Positions 54,842 to 64,000 of a DNA stretch of 64,000 nucleotides are shown piece after piece; the stretch's first letter is position 1; every line of letters begins with the position of its first letter. Origin of the DNA: Xanthoparmelia taractica (taxonomy: Eukaryota; Ascomycota; Lecanoromycetes; Lecanorales; Parmeliaceae); NCBI GenBank assembly GCA_033085395.1, contig JANQBS010000192.1, positions 1 to 64,000 of the forward strand, read 5' to 3'. The notes under the pieces were generated by a model. The model ran no database searches and had not been told where the DNA came from. It worked only from the letters and a program-made list of their open reading frames with translations. Made by a program: the position numbers and the translations under genes.

Positions 54842-57527
54842 GTACGAATCCCAAAGACTCGGTATTTGTAGTGCTTCCATGGGTCACTTTTTATTGATGT
54901 CGCTGTAATAGCGTAATACCGTACCCGGCTACCTGGTCCTACCTGACAGCATGCACCACTGATGCACGATGAAGGCTGGAGTATTTTTCGATTTTTTATC
55001 TCCAGAATGGGTGCATCTTGGGTGAGGGTCTGGTCTGTCGTTAGATTTGTGTTCATCCCATTACTCCCACACTAGGCCTGATCCGCTACTAGGGGTCGAT
55101 CTTAGGGCAACCTCTGTCTACCTTACCTTACTTCTATCTCTTGAAACTTCTCACGTTAAAAGTCAGGGCGAACTCGACATTTTAACCGCTGCGCTGTGTG
55201 TCTGTCTGTTACTGCGCTGAGAATGTGTTGAATGATCGCTTGCTGTAAATGCTTCGATTGGCAATACTCTATACCGATGATGTCGAGAAGGGCGGCAAGT
55301 TGCATTAAAGTGTCGCTACTGCAAGCCTCCTGCAAGTAACAAGATCAGCGCAATCCACCTGAGAATCCTTCTGACAGTCCACTAATGACGAGATCAAACC
55401 CGCATGTTGACTAGAGCAGGCCGACGTTAACGGTACTTGATCAAGCGGATTTTCCTAGTTGATTTTGCGGAACTTTTTCATACTCCTTCGCTGTCCGCCA
55501 CCACCAAATCGGCCGTACCATCCCTGGCTGCCGAAAGCATAGAAAAACAACATCAAGTAATTCGAAATCCAACGTAGCGCTTGGGGCTGAATTACTAAAT
55601 TTGATTTCTCTGGGGATCAAAGGATTTGCCAGATCATCATCGATAGGATCCAACGCTTGGATCCACGGATTCAAGATTACTGAACATTTTTCGAGGACGC
55701 ACTCTGGACTCATCCACCGCCAACATACCTCTGTCCGAATATATCCGTTGCACTGGGTGCTTGCGTCCCCAAACCATCCTGGGACATTCGTCATTCTGTG
55801 CCCATGAATATGGTGCGAATGTAGGCAAGAGATGTCCAGCCTTACAGGTCGGACAATAGCCATTGCAGTGCACTTTGTGCACAAATTCTTCGTAGATTAC
55901 GCGCTGAAGCTCCCGGGGAAATTGCATTGGCAGTTGCCCACCGAGCCGAGGTGGTCGTAACCAGCATTCTCCTGTTTCAAGCGAGCTGGATCCCAAAATT
56001 AGTCCGCAGCGCTCCGATAGAGTGCTGAGATAAGCTGCCCATTTTTGTTCAACTTGCCTCGACACCTATTCTGCACGTCTGGAGCGAATAATTGACTTCC
56101 TATTACCCATAAATAACTCTACAGTTGGCAGTTCACTTGTCTGTACTTAGGAAAAGCCTTCGATGTTAAGATGGGGATTCACAAGCCTGCGCTTCGCAAA
56201 ACTTTGGACTGATCTTGAAATTAGGCGATTTCCTGATACAGAGTCCTAACCATTTGTGGATCTTGACATAATTAGTCTCATGAGCTGCCTGGCTAAACAC
56301 GTCAGGGGCTTGCTGATCTGACCATATGCTGCTGCGAGAAATGCAGGTACTCCAGGGGTTGTCTTGCCCCAGAAGTCCAATATTACTCTGTTCTCCAAAT
56401 GTATGTCGTGCTTTCGTACTCCGCCCCGTTCCCTCCCCTGGTGTGTAGAGCTGCCGTCAGGGCGGGTACACAAATTAGGGACTTCGGGGATTGTTTTCGC
56501 TTCGTGGCGAATACTGGCTTCGAATTCTTTATCGGCTGGAGATTGTCCGCTTTGATAAATCATTGGAGAATTTGAGTCGCTGTGAAACCGAGCGACAGGT
56601 TCCTTTGCCCATCCAAAATAACGCCGGGCGATGTCCTACACCTCACTCATCAGACAAAGAGCTCTCCTCCAACTTTCCTATTCTATCGCATCCTCGTGCG
56701 TGTTCCTCGTTGGCTTGTCGGCTTACAAGCCGGTTTCAGACTTGAAGAGACCATATCGAGTCTAGCGCCAGCGCCCTCGCTACTTAGCAAGATTGGAAAG
56801 CTACGCATTCACCTCCCGCTGCAAATTCACCTCTTCCATGGAACAAATGCCAATTAGCTTCTAAAAGCGTTCGCCACCTGCCAAGTGTCTGACCCAGGAC
56901 ACGAGCCTGGTAGGCCACAATTTGACAAACATTCGGCCGTGTTGCCACCCTTTGGTCCTTCCTTACGAGACATGATTGTCGTCTGAAAGCCGGCCTTCAA
57001 TCAGTGTTCCACCTACAACCTCGTGTCCTGTCAAGGCTCAGATCACGACCTGGCAAGAGCAATACTAGTGAGTCGTGCCCTCTCGGATGTATGAAACAGT
57101 CTACTTCCTTTGCACAAGACACTCCAATCTGCGAGGATGGTCGATCAAATATCAGACAATGTTCTTTGGGCGGACTTTTCGCCAATCGGGCATCAATCGT
57201 AGAAGGACGTTTCTAGCGAAAATAAACGCACTTTTAAGGGGGGATGTCCTTGGACCAGCCTGTATTCTCTGGAGCAGGTGGACTTTGCAAACTATGAAAA
57301 CGGAGAACATCCAAGCAGAGTATGTTCGGAATCGATTGGTGAATAGATTTAGAAGTTGAAGACTTAAGGCGTGTGAGCAGAGTGGACTTTAAGTCAAATT
57401 CACCTTTGTTACCTGGCACTGACCTGACGCTTGATGCTTGATAATCACAAAAATCGTTTGCCATTTTCCCTTAGCAATTGAATACAATCATGTCCATACC
57501 GCCTACAACCCTCATCCAGCAGGAGGA
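54842..57527. other. Gene-poor stretch, 2.7 kb
   Basis: No confident gene. Two overlapping minus-strand frames between 55441 and 56065 are the only protein-like signal (listed separately). The rest has short frames only and no repeats were noticed. Confidence 0.45.
55441..56065 (-). pseudogene. Possible F-box/2EXR-like gene or remnant
   Basis: The minus-strand frame 56065..55637 includes PRLGGQLPMQFPRELQRVIY, reminiscent of the LPxELRxxIY opening helix of fungal F-box/2EXR-type proteins, followed by CNGYCPTCKAGH. The overlapping frame 55884..55441 reads CVLEKCSVILNPWIQALDP and later FELLDVVFLCFRQP. A splice between the frames was tried (GTAAGG donor near 55847, CCCAG acceptor) but creates a stop codon at the junction. 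It may be a decayed gene or chance; confidence is low. Confidence 0.2.
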
Positions 57528-58760
57528 ATGTCCCTCAACAATGTCAAGCACATTGTGCTCGTAAGCCCGGCCTCATCTCCTCACTTCCCCGCACTCACAC
57601 ATCCGCAGGTCCTCTCAGGCAAAGGCGGCGTCGGCAAATCCTCCATAACAACCCAACTTGCCCTCTCCTTATCCCTCGCCGGCCACTCCGTCGGCATCCT
57701 AGACATTGACCTAACAGGTCCCTCCATCCCCCGCCTTCTCGGTCTCGAAGATGCAAAGATAACGCAAGCGCCCGGTGGCTGGCTGCCCTGTGCAGTCCAC
57801 CCTTCGCAGACCCTACCCCCTCTCGCACCCGTCCTTCCAACCCCTCAACCCCAGATCCAAAACAATCCCGACGCCTCACCACCATCATCATCAGCCGAAA
57901 AACCCGACAATACAAACGGGACTACAGCACCCGCCGCACCCGCGAACGCCGCCGCAAACGAAACCCAGAATGGGATTGGGAATGGGAAGAAAATAGGCTC
58001 TTTACACGCCATATCCCTCGCGCTGCTGCTCCCCACGCGCTCCTCCGCCGTCGTCTGGCGCGGCCCCAAAAAAACAGCCATGGTCCGCCAATTCCTCACC
58101 GACGTCCTCTGGCCCCCAACCGACTACCTCCTCATCGACACCCCGCCCGGCACCTCCGACGAGCACATCTCCCTCGCCGAAACCCTCCTGCAATCATCGA
58201 CATCGACATCGACATCCCTGCCCGGAGCCGGAAGCCACCAGCAGCGGCTCGCGGGCGCCGTCATCGTGACCACGCCGCAGGCCGTCGCGATCAGCGATGT
58301 GAGAAAGGAGGTCAATCTTTGCAAAAAGGTGGGCGTGGAGGTGTTGGGTGTTGTGGAGAATATGAGCGGGTATGTGTGCGAGTGTTGTGGGGAGGGGACG
58401 AGTTTGTTTGGGAAGGGAGGCGGGGAGGCGATGGCGAGGGGGTTTGAGGTGCCGTTTTTGGGGGGGGTGCCGGTGGATCGGCAGTGGGGGGTTTTGGTGG
58501 AGGAGGGGAGGAGGCCGAGGTACCGAGTTGTTGGGAACAGTGGGGATGGGCGAGATGGAGAAGAAGGGGGGAACAAGGGGGAGTCTGAGAGTGAAGAGGG
58601 TGGGGAGAAGTTTGAGGTCCTAGGGACTGATACGGATAGCAGCAGGGAGGCAGGGTTGCTGGTTGACAGATACAGGAGTTGCTCGCTTTGTGGGGTATTT
58701 GAAGGCATTACGAAACAGCTAGTCGAAATTGTGGAAGGGAGGAGCAGTGGAGGCAAATGA
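57528..58760 (+). CDS. CFD1: Cytosolic Fe-S scaffold P-loop ATPase Cfd1 (NUBP2)
   Basis: join(57528..57560,57609..58760), 394 residues. Cfd1 forms the scaffold of the cytosolic iron-sulfur assembly pathway with Nbp35. After [11 protein letters not shown] the 48-bp intron is removed and the Mrp-type deviant Walker [21 protein letters not shown] follows (Lys16 and Lys21). Further motifs are [76 protein letters not shown] and [25 protein letters not shown], with the cluster-binding C-x2-C. Two low-complexity insertions enlarge it: about 60 residues of Pro/Ala/Asn after the [13 protein letters not shown] segment, and an acidic Gly/Glu stretch after [20 protein letters not shown]. The 5' half is C-rich and the 3' half G-rich on the coding strand. 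It is convergent with SHP1 (247 bp between stops). Confidence 0.92.
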   Translation: MSLNNVKHIVLVSPASSPHFPALTHPQVLSGKGGVGKSSITTQLALSLSLAGHSVGILDIDLTGPSIPRLLGLEDAKITQAPGGWLPCAVHPSQTLPPLAPVLPTPQPQIQNNPDASPPSSSAEKPDNTNGTTAPAAPANAAANETQNGIGNGKKIGSLHAISLALLLPTRSSAVVWRGPKKTAMVRQFLTDVLWPPTDYLLIDTPPGTSDEHISLAETLLQSSTSTSTSLPGAGSHQQRLAGAVIVTTPQAVAISDVRKEVNLCKKVGVEVLGVVENMSGYVCECCGEGTSLFGKGGGEAMARGFEVPFLGGVPVDRQWGVLVEEGRRPRYRVVGNSGDGRDGEEGGNKGESESEEGGEKFEVLGTDTDSSREAGLLVDRYRSCSLCGVFEGITKQLVEIVEGRSSGGK

Positions 58761-59007
58761 TAGGTATCATTTGCATAATCCTCAGTTCTTTGAAGCATCG
58801 CAATAGTGTTGGCACGTATCATGTGTATATCATAGCCATTATCATCTCTAAATTATCATTTCTATCTCCGTATTCGGAGACTGCTGCTGGCTATGCGTGC
58901 ACTCATGACCACACAGATGCCTCTCCTCTTTACTATGGCACAGCAGCAAATGTCTATGCTCTTAACCGGCCTCTCAAAACGCCAGCCATGCCATCCTATG
59001 CCACAAT

Positions 59008-60350
59008 CTATGACCATTTTTGAACCACAACTCCACCTCTCTTGAAATCGGACAAGTCACCCAGCACTTGGCTCTTGTCGCTCAACTCCTTGCTTGGAAA
59101 TGTGGTCATGAGCACCCACGAGCGAGCTCGGCTCTGAGGGTTAGATGCGGTGATGAAGGAGTAGACGTCGCCGATGGTGTGTGTTGTATTGAAGCGTGCA
59201 GGGAGACGCGTGCCATCGCCCAACCGTATTTGCAATGAGAGCGTAGGCTGTGACTCGTCCACGTCAACTGCTGCTGCTGGTGTCGTAGCTGCAGCTGCAG
59301 GAGCGGCGGCTGGTGCTGCCGCAGCTGCAGATTCTGCTGTCCTGCTCGATACCCCAGGTGTAGGACTACCCAGTCTCTGGCCCCCGCCACTAAAAGGCTT
59401 GTACTTCTTTTTCGGTTGTACATACTTCTCGGAGTGTTGCTCCAACTTGACATCCACCTCTTGACCCACCTCGACGTTGAGTATCGCAAGTGGGGCGCGG
59501 CCTGTTTTGATCTGAGCAAGTATCGCAGCGTTCGCCGGATCATCTGAGCCGTAGAGCGGACCGTCATCGACTGAGAAGCCGTCGGCCCAGAAGTGGAGAC
59601 GGCGCTCAACTGGCGGTGCGCGTTGTGGTCGAGATGCGTTAGGGTCCTCGATCGTCTGGCTGGGGGTGTCATCGCCACCAAGGGTGTGTGCTGTGCCTGT
59701 GAAGCGGGAGCTTGGGCCGCGTTCGTCGTCTCCACCTGGTCTGGGAGTATTCCTAACAGGGCATCATTAGTATGTAGGAGATTGCAATTGAGGGTACGAT
59801 GTACCTCTGGGCTTTCTTAATGATCTTCTTTCTAAGCTTTTCTGCTGTACTGGGATTCTCCACCGCTAAGCCGGACTTCTCCCCTCCTGCATATAGATCC
59901 GGATTATCGTCATCACTTGGTTCAAAGTCATCATCGTCGTCGTCCTCATCGTCATCACCATGGCCGTGGCCTGCGTGACCAGCCCCCCGGCCTGCACTCA
60001 GATCTCCAAGTGTGGCGAACTTTTTCTTGGGGGCTTGAGTTGCGGATGGGGGTGGGGGCATGCTGGAAGAAGTTGGTGTAGGCTGTGGAGCTGAAGATGT
60101 GGCTGCTGGAGCCTCTGGAGCTCGATCGTCTTCCTCGATTCCCTCGGAGCGGTTGAAGTATTCAGTGACTGCAGATCCTAGTTCCCACGAGCTGTTTGCG
60201 AGGTACTCTTGGGCCTGCCGTTGAATATATCAACTAAAGGTTCTCCCTATGTGAAAAGGCCATGCGGGAAATTACCACTTGTGGTGTTACTCCAGCTAAA
60301 GCTACGAACTCTGAGATCAGTGCGTCGTGATCAGACTGTCCTTCGGACAT
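59008..60350 (-). CDS. SHP1: Cdc48 adaptor Shp1/p47 (UBA-SEP-UBX)
   Basis: complement(join(59008..59752,59805..60214,60276..60350)), 409 residues. It is a p47/Shp1 cofactor that recruits the AAA ATPase Cdc48 to ubiquitinated substrates and membranes. The UBA domain spans residues 1 to about 45 (DHDALISEFVALAGVTPQVA-QEYLANSSWELGSAVTEYF, joined over the 61-bp intron). An acidic/Pro linker with KKKFATLGDLSAG (a conserved p47 motif) and an acidic EDDDDDDFEPSDDD run follows. SEP domain: RRLHFWADGFSVDDGPLYGSDDPAN and LNVEVGQEVDVKLEQHSEKY. Cdc48-binding SHP-like box: YKPFSGGGQRLGSPTPG. An Ala-rich spacer precedes the UBX domain: LSLQIRLGDGTRLPARFNTTHTIGDVYSFI and the TTFPSKEL loop in place of the usual FPR-type contact. 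Both introns keep frame. Confidence 0.93.
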
Positions 60351-60845
60351 GATATTCTATGGAGGTTAAGTGCAAGGAAGGTGAGAAGCAGGAGAGAAGG
60401 TCCGTTCAAATTCTGATTTCAAGAACTTCTTAACTTTGATTAGAGAGTACGAGTGATGCTACTAAGTGTTAGCGTGTGCATAAAAGCCGACAATCCTTGG
60501 CGTAATTTCCTCAGAAAACTAGGGTACCTTATATCTACTACTTGAATCGAGGTATTCCTCTACAATAAGTCCGAGAGTGTGCGACCTAAAGAGCATTTAA
60601 GCTACGTGGGTGTGTATAGAGGCGTTTCTGTGTCCCAGTATAAAGTTCCTTCAACAAGCAAAAGCACCTGCAGAATCATGCGGAAACGGTGCGCACAAAA
60701 CCCTCATATAATCCTAGATTTCCTGCAGACTATCATAAATGTACTCTAGGATAGAAATAACATGACGTGGTCCAAAGATCAACTCATGACTTAAGCATTG
60801 CAGGCGATTGAATTATCTGGTTGGTCTTCCTTTTCTCGAGCAATA
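60351..60845. promoter_or_regulatory. SHP1 upstream region
   Basis: A 495-bp non-coding stretch between the SHP1 start and the inverted-repeat element. No coding signal. Confidence 0.4.
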
Positions 60846-61314
60846 CTCGTATCTACCCGGATATGCAATCTACCTGGATATGCAATCTTAGGGCTAGGGC
60901 TAACTACGAAATTTTTATAATAACTATTTTAAAGACTTATTATAGAAATTTTAAAATAATTATTATATAAAATATATAATATATTCTTTAAGAGTTAATA
61001 AAATTATATATTTTAAGTAATATTTATAAAGTAATAATAGAAATAATAGAATATATTTAGATAGATAATCTTCGACCGAGCCCTAACCCTAAGTCTCGAT
61101 AATAAAATTTATAAAATCTTAAAATTTTATATTATATAATATAGAATAAGAATATTTTAAAAAAGAAATATAAAAGAAATATTAAAAGTATATTAATATT
61201 TATAAATTAAAGTATCTTTAATAAGAGTATATAACTAAATAATAATATACGCTTAGATTTCTTATTCTAGCCCTAGCCCTAAGATTGCATATCCAGGTAG
61301 ATTGCAGATACGAG
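60846..61314. mobile_element. 469-bp TIR element with TA ends and AT-rich core
   Basis: The left end (60846-60902, starting CTCGTATCT) and right end (61268-61314) are inverted copies, identical except that the left carries 10 extra bases. The left end contains a 17-bp direct repeat, ATCTACCYGGATATGCA at 60851-60867 and 60868-60884; the right end has one copy plus a short stub. The element is flanked by TA on both sides (60844-60845 and 61315-61316), the target choice of Tc1/mariner-type transposition. No coding capacity remains in the TpA-rich core. The superfamily assignment rests only on the TA and on TIR form. Confidence 0.75.
60903..61267. repeat. AT-rich RIP-like core of the TIR element
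   Basis: Almost entirely A, T and TpA steps. The only G/C-rich island is at about 61072-61100 and contains two copies of the hexamer CCCTAA (61081-61092). The composition matches the AT-rich block at the left edge of the window. Confidence 0.7.
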
Positions 61315-61316
61315 TA

Positions 61317-62158
61317 CCCTGCCAGCAGTCCTGCCCCGTCAGTCCAGTATTTTTCTCGCTCCCTCATTTACTGCCAACCACAATATTTCACCTCAGTCCA
61401 CTCTTATTGCTTTGTTGCAGATGTGCGGCGCACCCCTGGAAATGCTGGAACGCGCGAGGTCACTCTTTACGGTAAAAGGATAAGAAGCTGATGACAGGCA
61501 TCCTGTCTCCGCTCCCCTATAGGCCCGTTGGAACAGAAGAGGATACGTCACGTATCAAAATGGCAACATACTCTTGAAGGTTGCGGCTATGCAGCATGGA
61601 CGTGAGGATGTTGTGGCCACCAAAGAGGATCCTCCCAGCGAGCTTTTACTTCCTCACTTTGGTGACGGACAGGAAGAGAAGCACGCACAATTTTAGTAAT
61701 GTCACCGTTACCAGCGGCACTGAAGGCCAGGAAGGTCTTGAGAGTGAACGCAGGCCCCAATATTGCTTGTTGACGGAAGTCAACGCTTTACTAATTGGGA
61801 CTGGTGATGGTCTCATCAAAGAGCTAGATAAACTCCCAACAGGACACAGATGAATTCACTAGGGGTAAATTGCAGGTCTGTCTTTTGACCCTTCTCCAAA
61901 TGGTCGAGGAGTGTGACTCGTGCAGCACACAGTTGTTCCTGACATACGGGTTCAGCTTTCAATGCTCCAAGTATTGTTCCGTCCTTTGATGCCCCAACTT
62001 AGTCCTTCGCCGTATTACCGTTCTGGTAGCTTGGAGAGCTATCGACACCCTTAAGCCTTCTTCCGCATCACGAGCAGCTGTAGCTCAATTGTAGTATGAT
62101 CGCTATTTGTTTTCTTGTCAAGGTATAGATTCGAATGTATTGAATCACTGGGATTATA
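61317..62158. other. Intergenic, 0.84 kb, no gene recognised
   Basis: A 90-codon + frame at 61581-61853 has no family signal and no promoter-like leader. Confidence 0.45.
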
Positions 62159-64000
62159 CTAATTGGACTTCGTAGAAGCCACACTGTCATCAGCATGCGC
62201 CACATTCTGTTCGCCAAGCCAAGCGTCCCATTGGGCCCAATCAATACCCTGATCAGTTCCATCTTCAAGACTATAGTCTTGAGCCAGCATGAGTTCTGCG
62301 TCCATGTTCATCATGTCGCCTGAAGTCCCATATAGGCTATCCTCGAGACCGCTGGTGAGCCAAAAGGGTTCACTCTCGCTTGCTTGATTTAGACTTGTCA
62401 ATGAATTCTGCTGGGGCTTATTAGTATCGAAATCACCCTTTGAAAGAGAAATCCTAGAATCTGGCCTTATTCTCATCTCGGTGCTATATAACGGTTTATA
62501 GCTGGAAACGGCCGCAGCTTCCTTGTTCCTTGCGTCCCGCGCTCTCCTTCGAGCTTTTGCTGCTTCGCGTTGTTGGCGAAGCTTTGTGATATAATCCGGT
62601 TCATCTGAACCGATGATCCCTTCATGCCTAAGTGCAGCTTCGTAGGCATTATAGGCCTTTAAGCACAGATTGCCTACTGCTACATGGATGGGCTTTTTCG
62701 TACTCGAGATCATGCCGGGGTTATTCTTGTACGTGGCCTCAATAAGTCGCCACGCTTTGTAAATGTCTGGCATGAGCGGCTTAGCTCGAAGAGTGTCGAG
62801 AACGTGTATGAGAACATGCCATTGCAGGTAATAGGCAGAATACCATGCGAAACCCTGCAAGCGGCGATCCGACTGTATCATGTCATGTTGCTCAAGTAAT
62901 GCGAGGCTGATTGTCCAAACGTATTCCTGCTCGGATTTCGGTGTTTGCTCTTGACTGATATATCTGCGTGGATGATGAGTGAGGAAGCGAACGACGTTTA
63001 CGGAAAAACGAGCGACGAGCATTGTCAGCAGCTGTAGCGGTTGTGAGGGGTCGCAACAGCGAAGATATTTCTTCTCTAGGATTTCTTCGATCTCTTTGAT
63101 AAATCCCTCTTTCGTTTTCTGGTCGCTCCTTGCAGCCATGTCATCTAGTTGATCGGTATCCTTCCCTTGCTGGCGTAGTTTGGCCCCATCTCTACTTGCA
63201 AACCTGGCAAGTTCTGTTTTAAAGGCAAAAAAGGTCATGTCGGTTAGCTTTGTTGAGCTAGTTGCGGGTGATGACATTCCGGGGTAGAGCTCATTGTCAT
63301 TGATATTGGCTGGCGGCTTGCATGTACTGTCGTCTGAATCCAACCCTCGGAATGTGGCGAGACCAATGAGTTCAGTAGCGCGGAAGTCGTGCATCTTCAA
63401 TTGCCACCATATCCTTGCCCGAATCTCAGCTTCGAACGGGGATACTCCTAAAGATGCCCCGTCACGATGCAGGCCTATACCTTCTGCAATGCGGATGGCA
63501 ACTCCCGTCAAGGTCCATACGGTGCGCGGTCCATAAAGGTTTCGAACGGAGAAAAGATGGAGTACCAATGCTTGGAGTACGACAATGCTAATGGTTCCCA
63601 TAAACTTGGCGCGTGATAATGCCCATTTCGTAGCCGATGTGTAATATAATAACAGGGTTTCGCGGGGCTCACCAAATCTTCGTTTGCACTCGTCATCATT
63701 CAGCGACATTAGCGCTGCAGCGTATATGGCGAACATCAATGCTTCGAAGTTTCTGGGTACCCTCTCGATATCAGTAGTGGCTTTTTGTATCGCTGGCTGC
63801 AGTGAAGGCACATGCACGATTTTTGTAAGAGGGTCGATATTCCTGATGAAGATCTGCCATAACTGATGGATATATTCGGTGGGCGGATGCGAATATCTAT
63901 TGTTGGGTTTTCTTGCGACACCCAGGACAAACCCGTGGTCATCACCAGAGTCACTCGCGTCGCTCGCTTCGCACGAAGAGTCCCCGAGAGCTTCCTCGGA
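62159..64000 (-). CDS. Fungal-specific transcription factor, C-terminal part (edge-truncated)
   Basis: Open without a stop from the right edge to the TAG at 62159-62161; 613 residues are visible and the amino end lies outside the window. The fungal transcription-factor middle homology domain (Fungal_trans, usually behind a Zn2Cys6 DNA-binding domain) is clear: PPTEYIHQLWQIFIRNIDPLTKIVHVPSLQPAI, FEALMFAIYAAALMSLNDDEC, LLLYYTSATKWALSRA, SIVVLQALVLHLFSVRN, TLTGVAIRIAEGIGLHRDGASLGVSPFEAEIRARIWWQL. The cysteine cluster would be beyond 64000, so its DNA-binding class is inferred. After the domain comes a basic helix (KLRQQREAAKARRRARDARN), then an acidic Gln/Asp/Trp-rich tail suited to activation (DQGIDWAQWDAWLGEQN). 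No intron is needed in this part. The target genes are unknown. Confidence 0.85.
   Translation of the reverse strand, partial: SEEALGDSSCEASDASDSGDDHGFVLGVARKPNNRYSHPPTEYIHQLWQIFIRNIDPLTKIVHVPSLQPAIQKATTDIERVPRNFEALMFAIYAAALMSLNDDECKRRFGEPRETLLLYYTSATKWALSRAKFMGTISIVVLQALVLHLFSVRNLYGPRTVWTLTGVAIRIAEGIGLHRDGASLGVSPFEAEIRARIWWQLKMHDFRATELIGLATFRGLDSDDSTCKPPANINDNELYPGMSSPATSSTKLTDMTFFAFKTELARFASRDGAKLRQQGKDTDQLDDMAARSDQKTKEGFIKEIEEILEKKYLRCCDPSQPLQLLTMLVARFSVNVVRFLTHHPRRYISQEQTPKSEQEYVWTISLALLEQHDMIQSDRRLQGFAWYSAYYLQWHVLIHVLDTLRAKPLMPDIYKAWRLIEATYKNNPGMISSTKKPIHVAVGNLCLKAYNAYEAALRHEGIIGSDEPDYITKLRQQREAAKARRRARDARNKEAAAVSSYKPLYSTEMRIRPDSRISLSKGDFDTNKPQQNSLTSLNQASESEPFWLTSGLEDSLYGTSGDMMNMDAELMLAQDYSLEDGTDQGIDWAQWDAWLGEQNVAHADDSVASTKSN

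Noticed and set aside
55637..55884. Joining the two frames at 55.4-56.1 kb into one spliced gene
   Set aside because: The best-looking donor and acceptor create a stop codon at the junction, so the model fails.
58124..58822. 232-codon Ser/Pro-rich minus-strand frame opposite CFD1
   Set aside because: Antisense of the G-rich 3' half of CFD1, no recognisable domain.
61081..61092. Two CCCTAA hexamers as a real telomere end
   Set aside because: Only two copies, inside a transposon-like element, with normal genes on both sides.

Overview
The window is nuclear DNA of a filamentous ascomycete (Pezizomycotina; a Dothideomycete or close relative is my inference). The evidence is: many GT-AG introns of about 45-80 bp with CTRAC-like branch sites; families restricted to or typical of filamentous fungi (NACHT NLR-like protein, Fung_rhodopsin/SAT4 protein, Zn2Cys6-type regulator, Ca3427-type binding protein, Ugo1); closely packed housekeeping genes; and TpA-rich, gene-free DNA of the kind left by repeat-induced point mutation (RIP). 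I assembled exons by hand. Almost every internal junction was checked for frame, and the totals give intact proteins unless stated.

Left part, 1-24.3 kb, accessory-like. An AT-rich RIP-type block (1-1.1 kb) carries a 278-bp hAT-like MITE with intact 8-bp target duplications. It is followed by PPX1 (exopolyphosphatase), a SNF2/RING helicase on the minus strand, and, head to head with it, a 1,165-residue NLR-like protein. That protein has an unusual carboxyl half: two C2H2-like fingers, a PHD-like finger, a SANT/Myb-like segment and three near-identical 20-residue repeats. Next come a Ca3427-type substrate-binding protein, a decayed sulfotransferase, a fungal rhodopsin-like seven-helix protein, an APC amino-acid/choline-type permease and a decayed cytochrome P450. 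Intergenic gaps are 0.6-1.8 kb.

Central part, 24.3-50.8 kb, a dense core: mitochondrial ferredoxin (YAH1) <> UGO1; RRP15 <> SRP54; TAF11 <> COG2; mitochondrial uL1 <> GUS1 (cytosolic GluRS); TAF6; SPO11; UBC7; an AIM25-type scramblase <> an unrecognised 669-residue protein; SDH3. Many pairs are divergent with 200-360 bp between starts, or convergent with 100-370 bp between stops. The functions are Fe-S biogenesis, mitochondrial fusion, ribosome biogenesis and translation, protein targeting, TFIID, Golgi tethering, ER-associated degradation, meiosis and respiration. I see no pathway operating as a unit; the grouping looks like ordinary core-genome packing.

Right part, 50.8-64 kb, is gene-poor. 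It holds three small uncertain genes, then CFD1 (cytosolic Fe-S scaffold) convergent with SHP1/p47 (UBX), then a 469-bp terminal-inverted-repeat element with TA ends and an AT-rich core, and finally the carboxyl part of a fungal-specific transcription factor running off the right edge.
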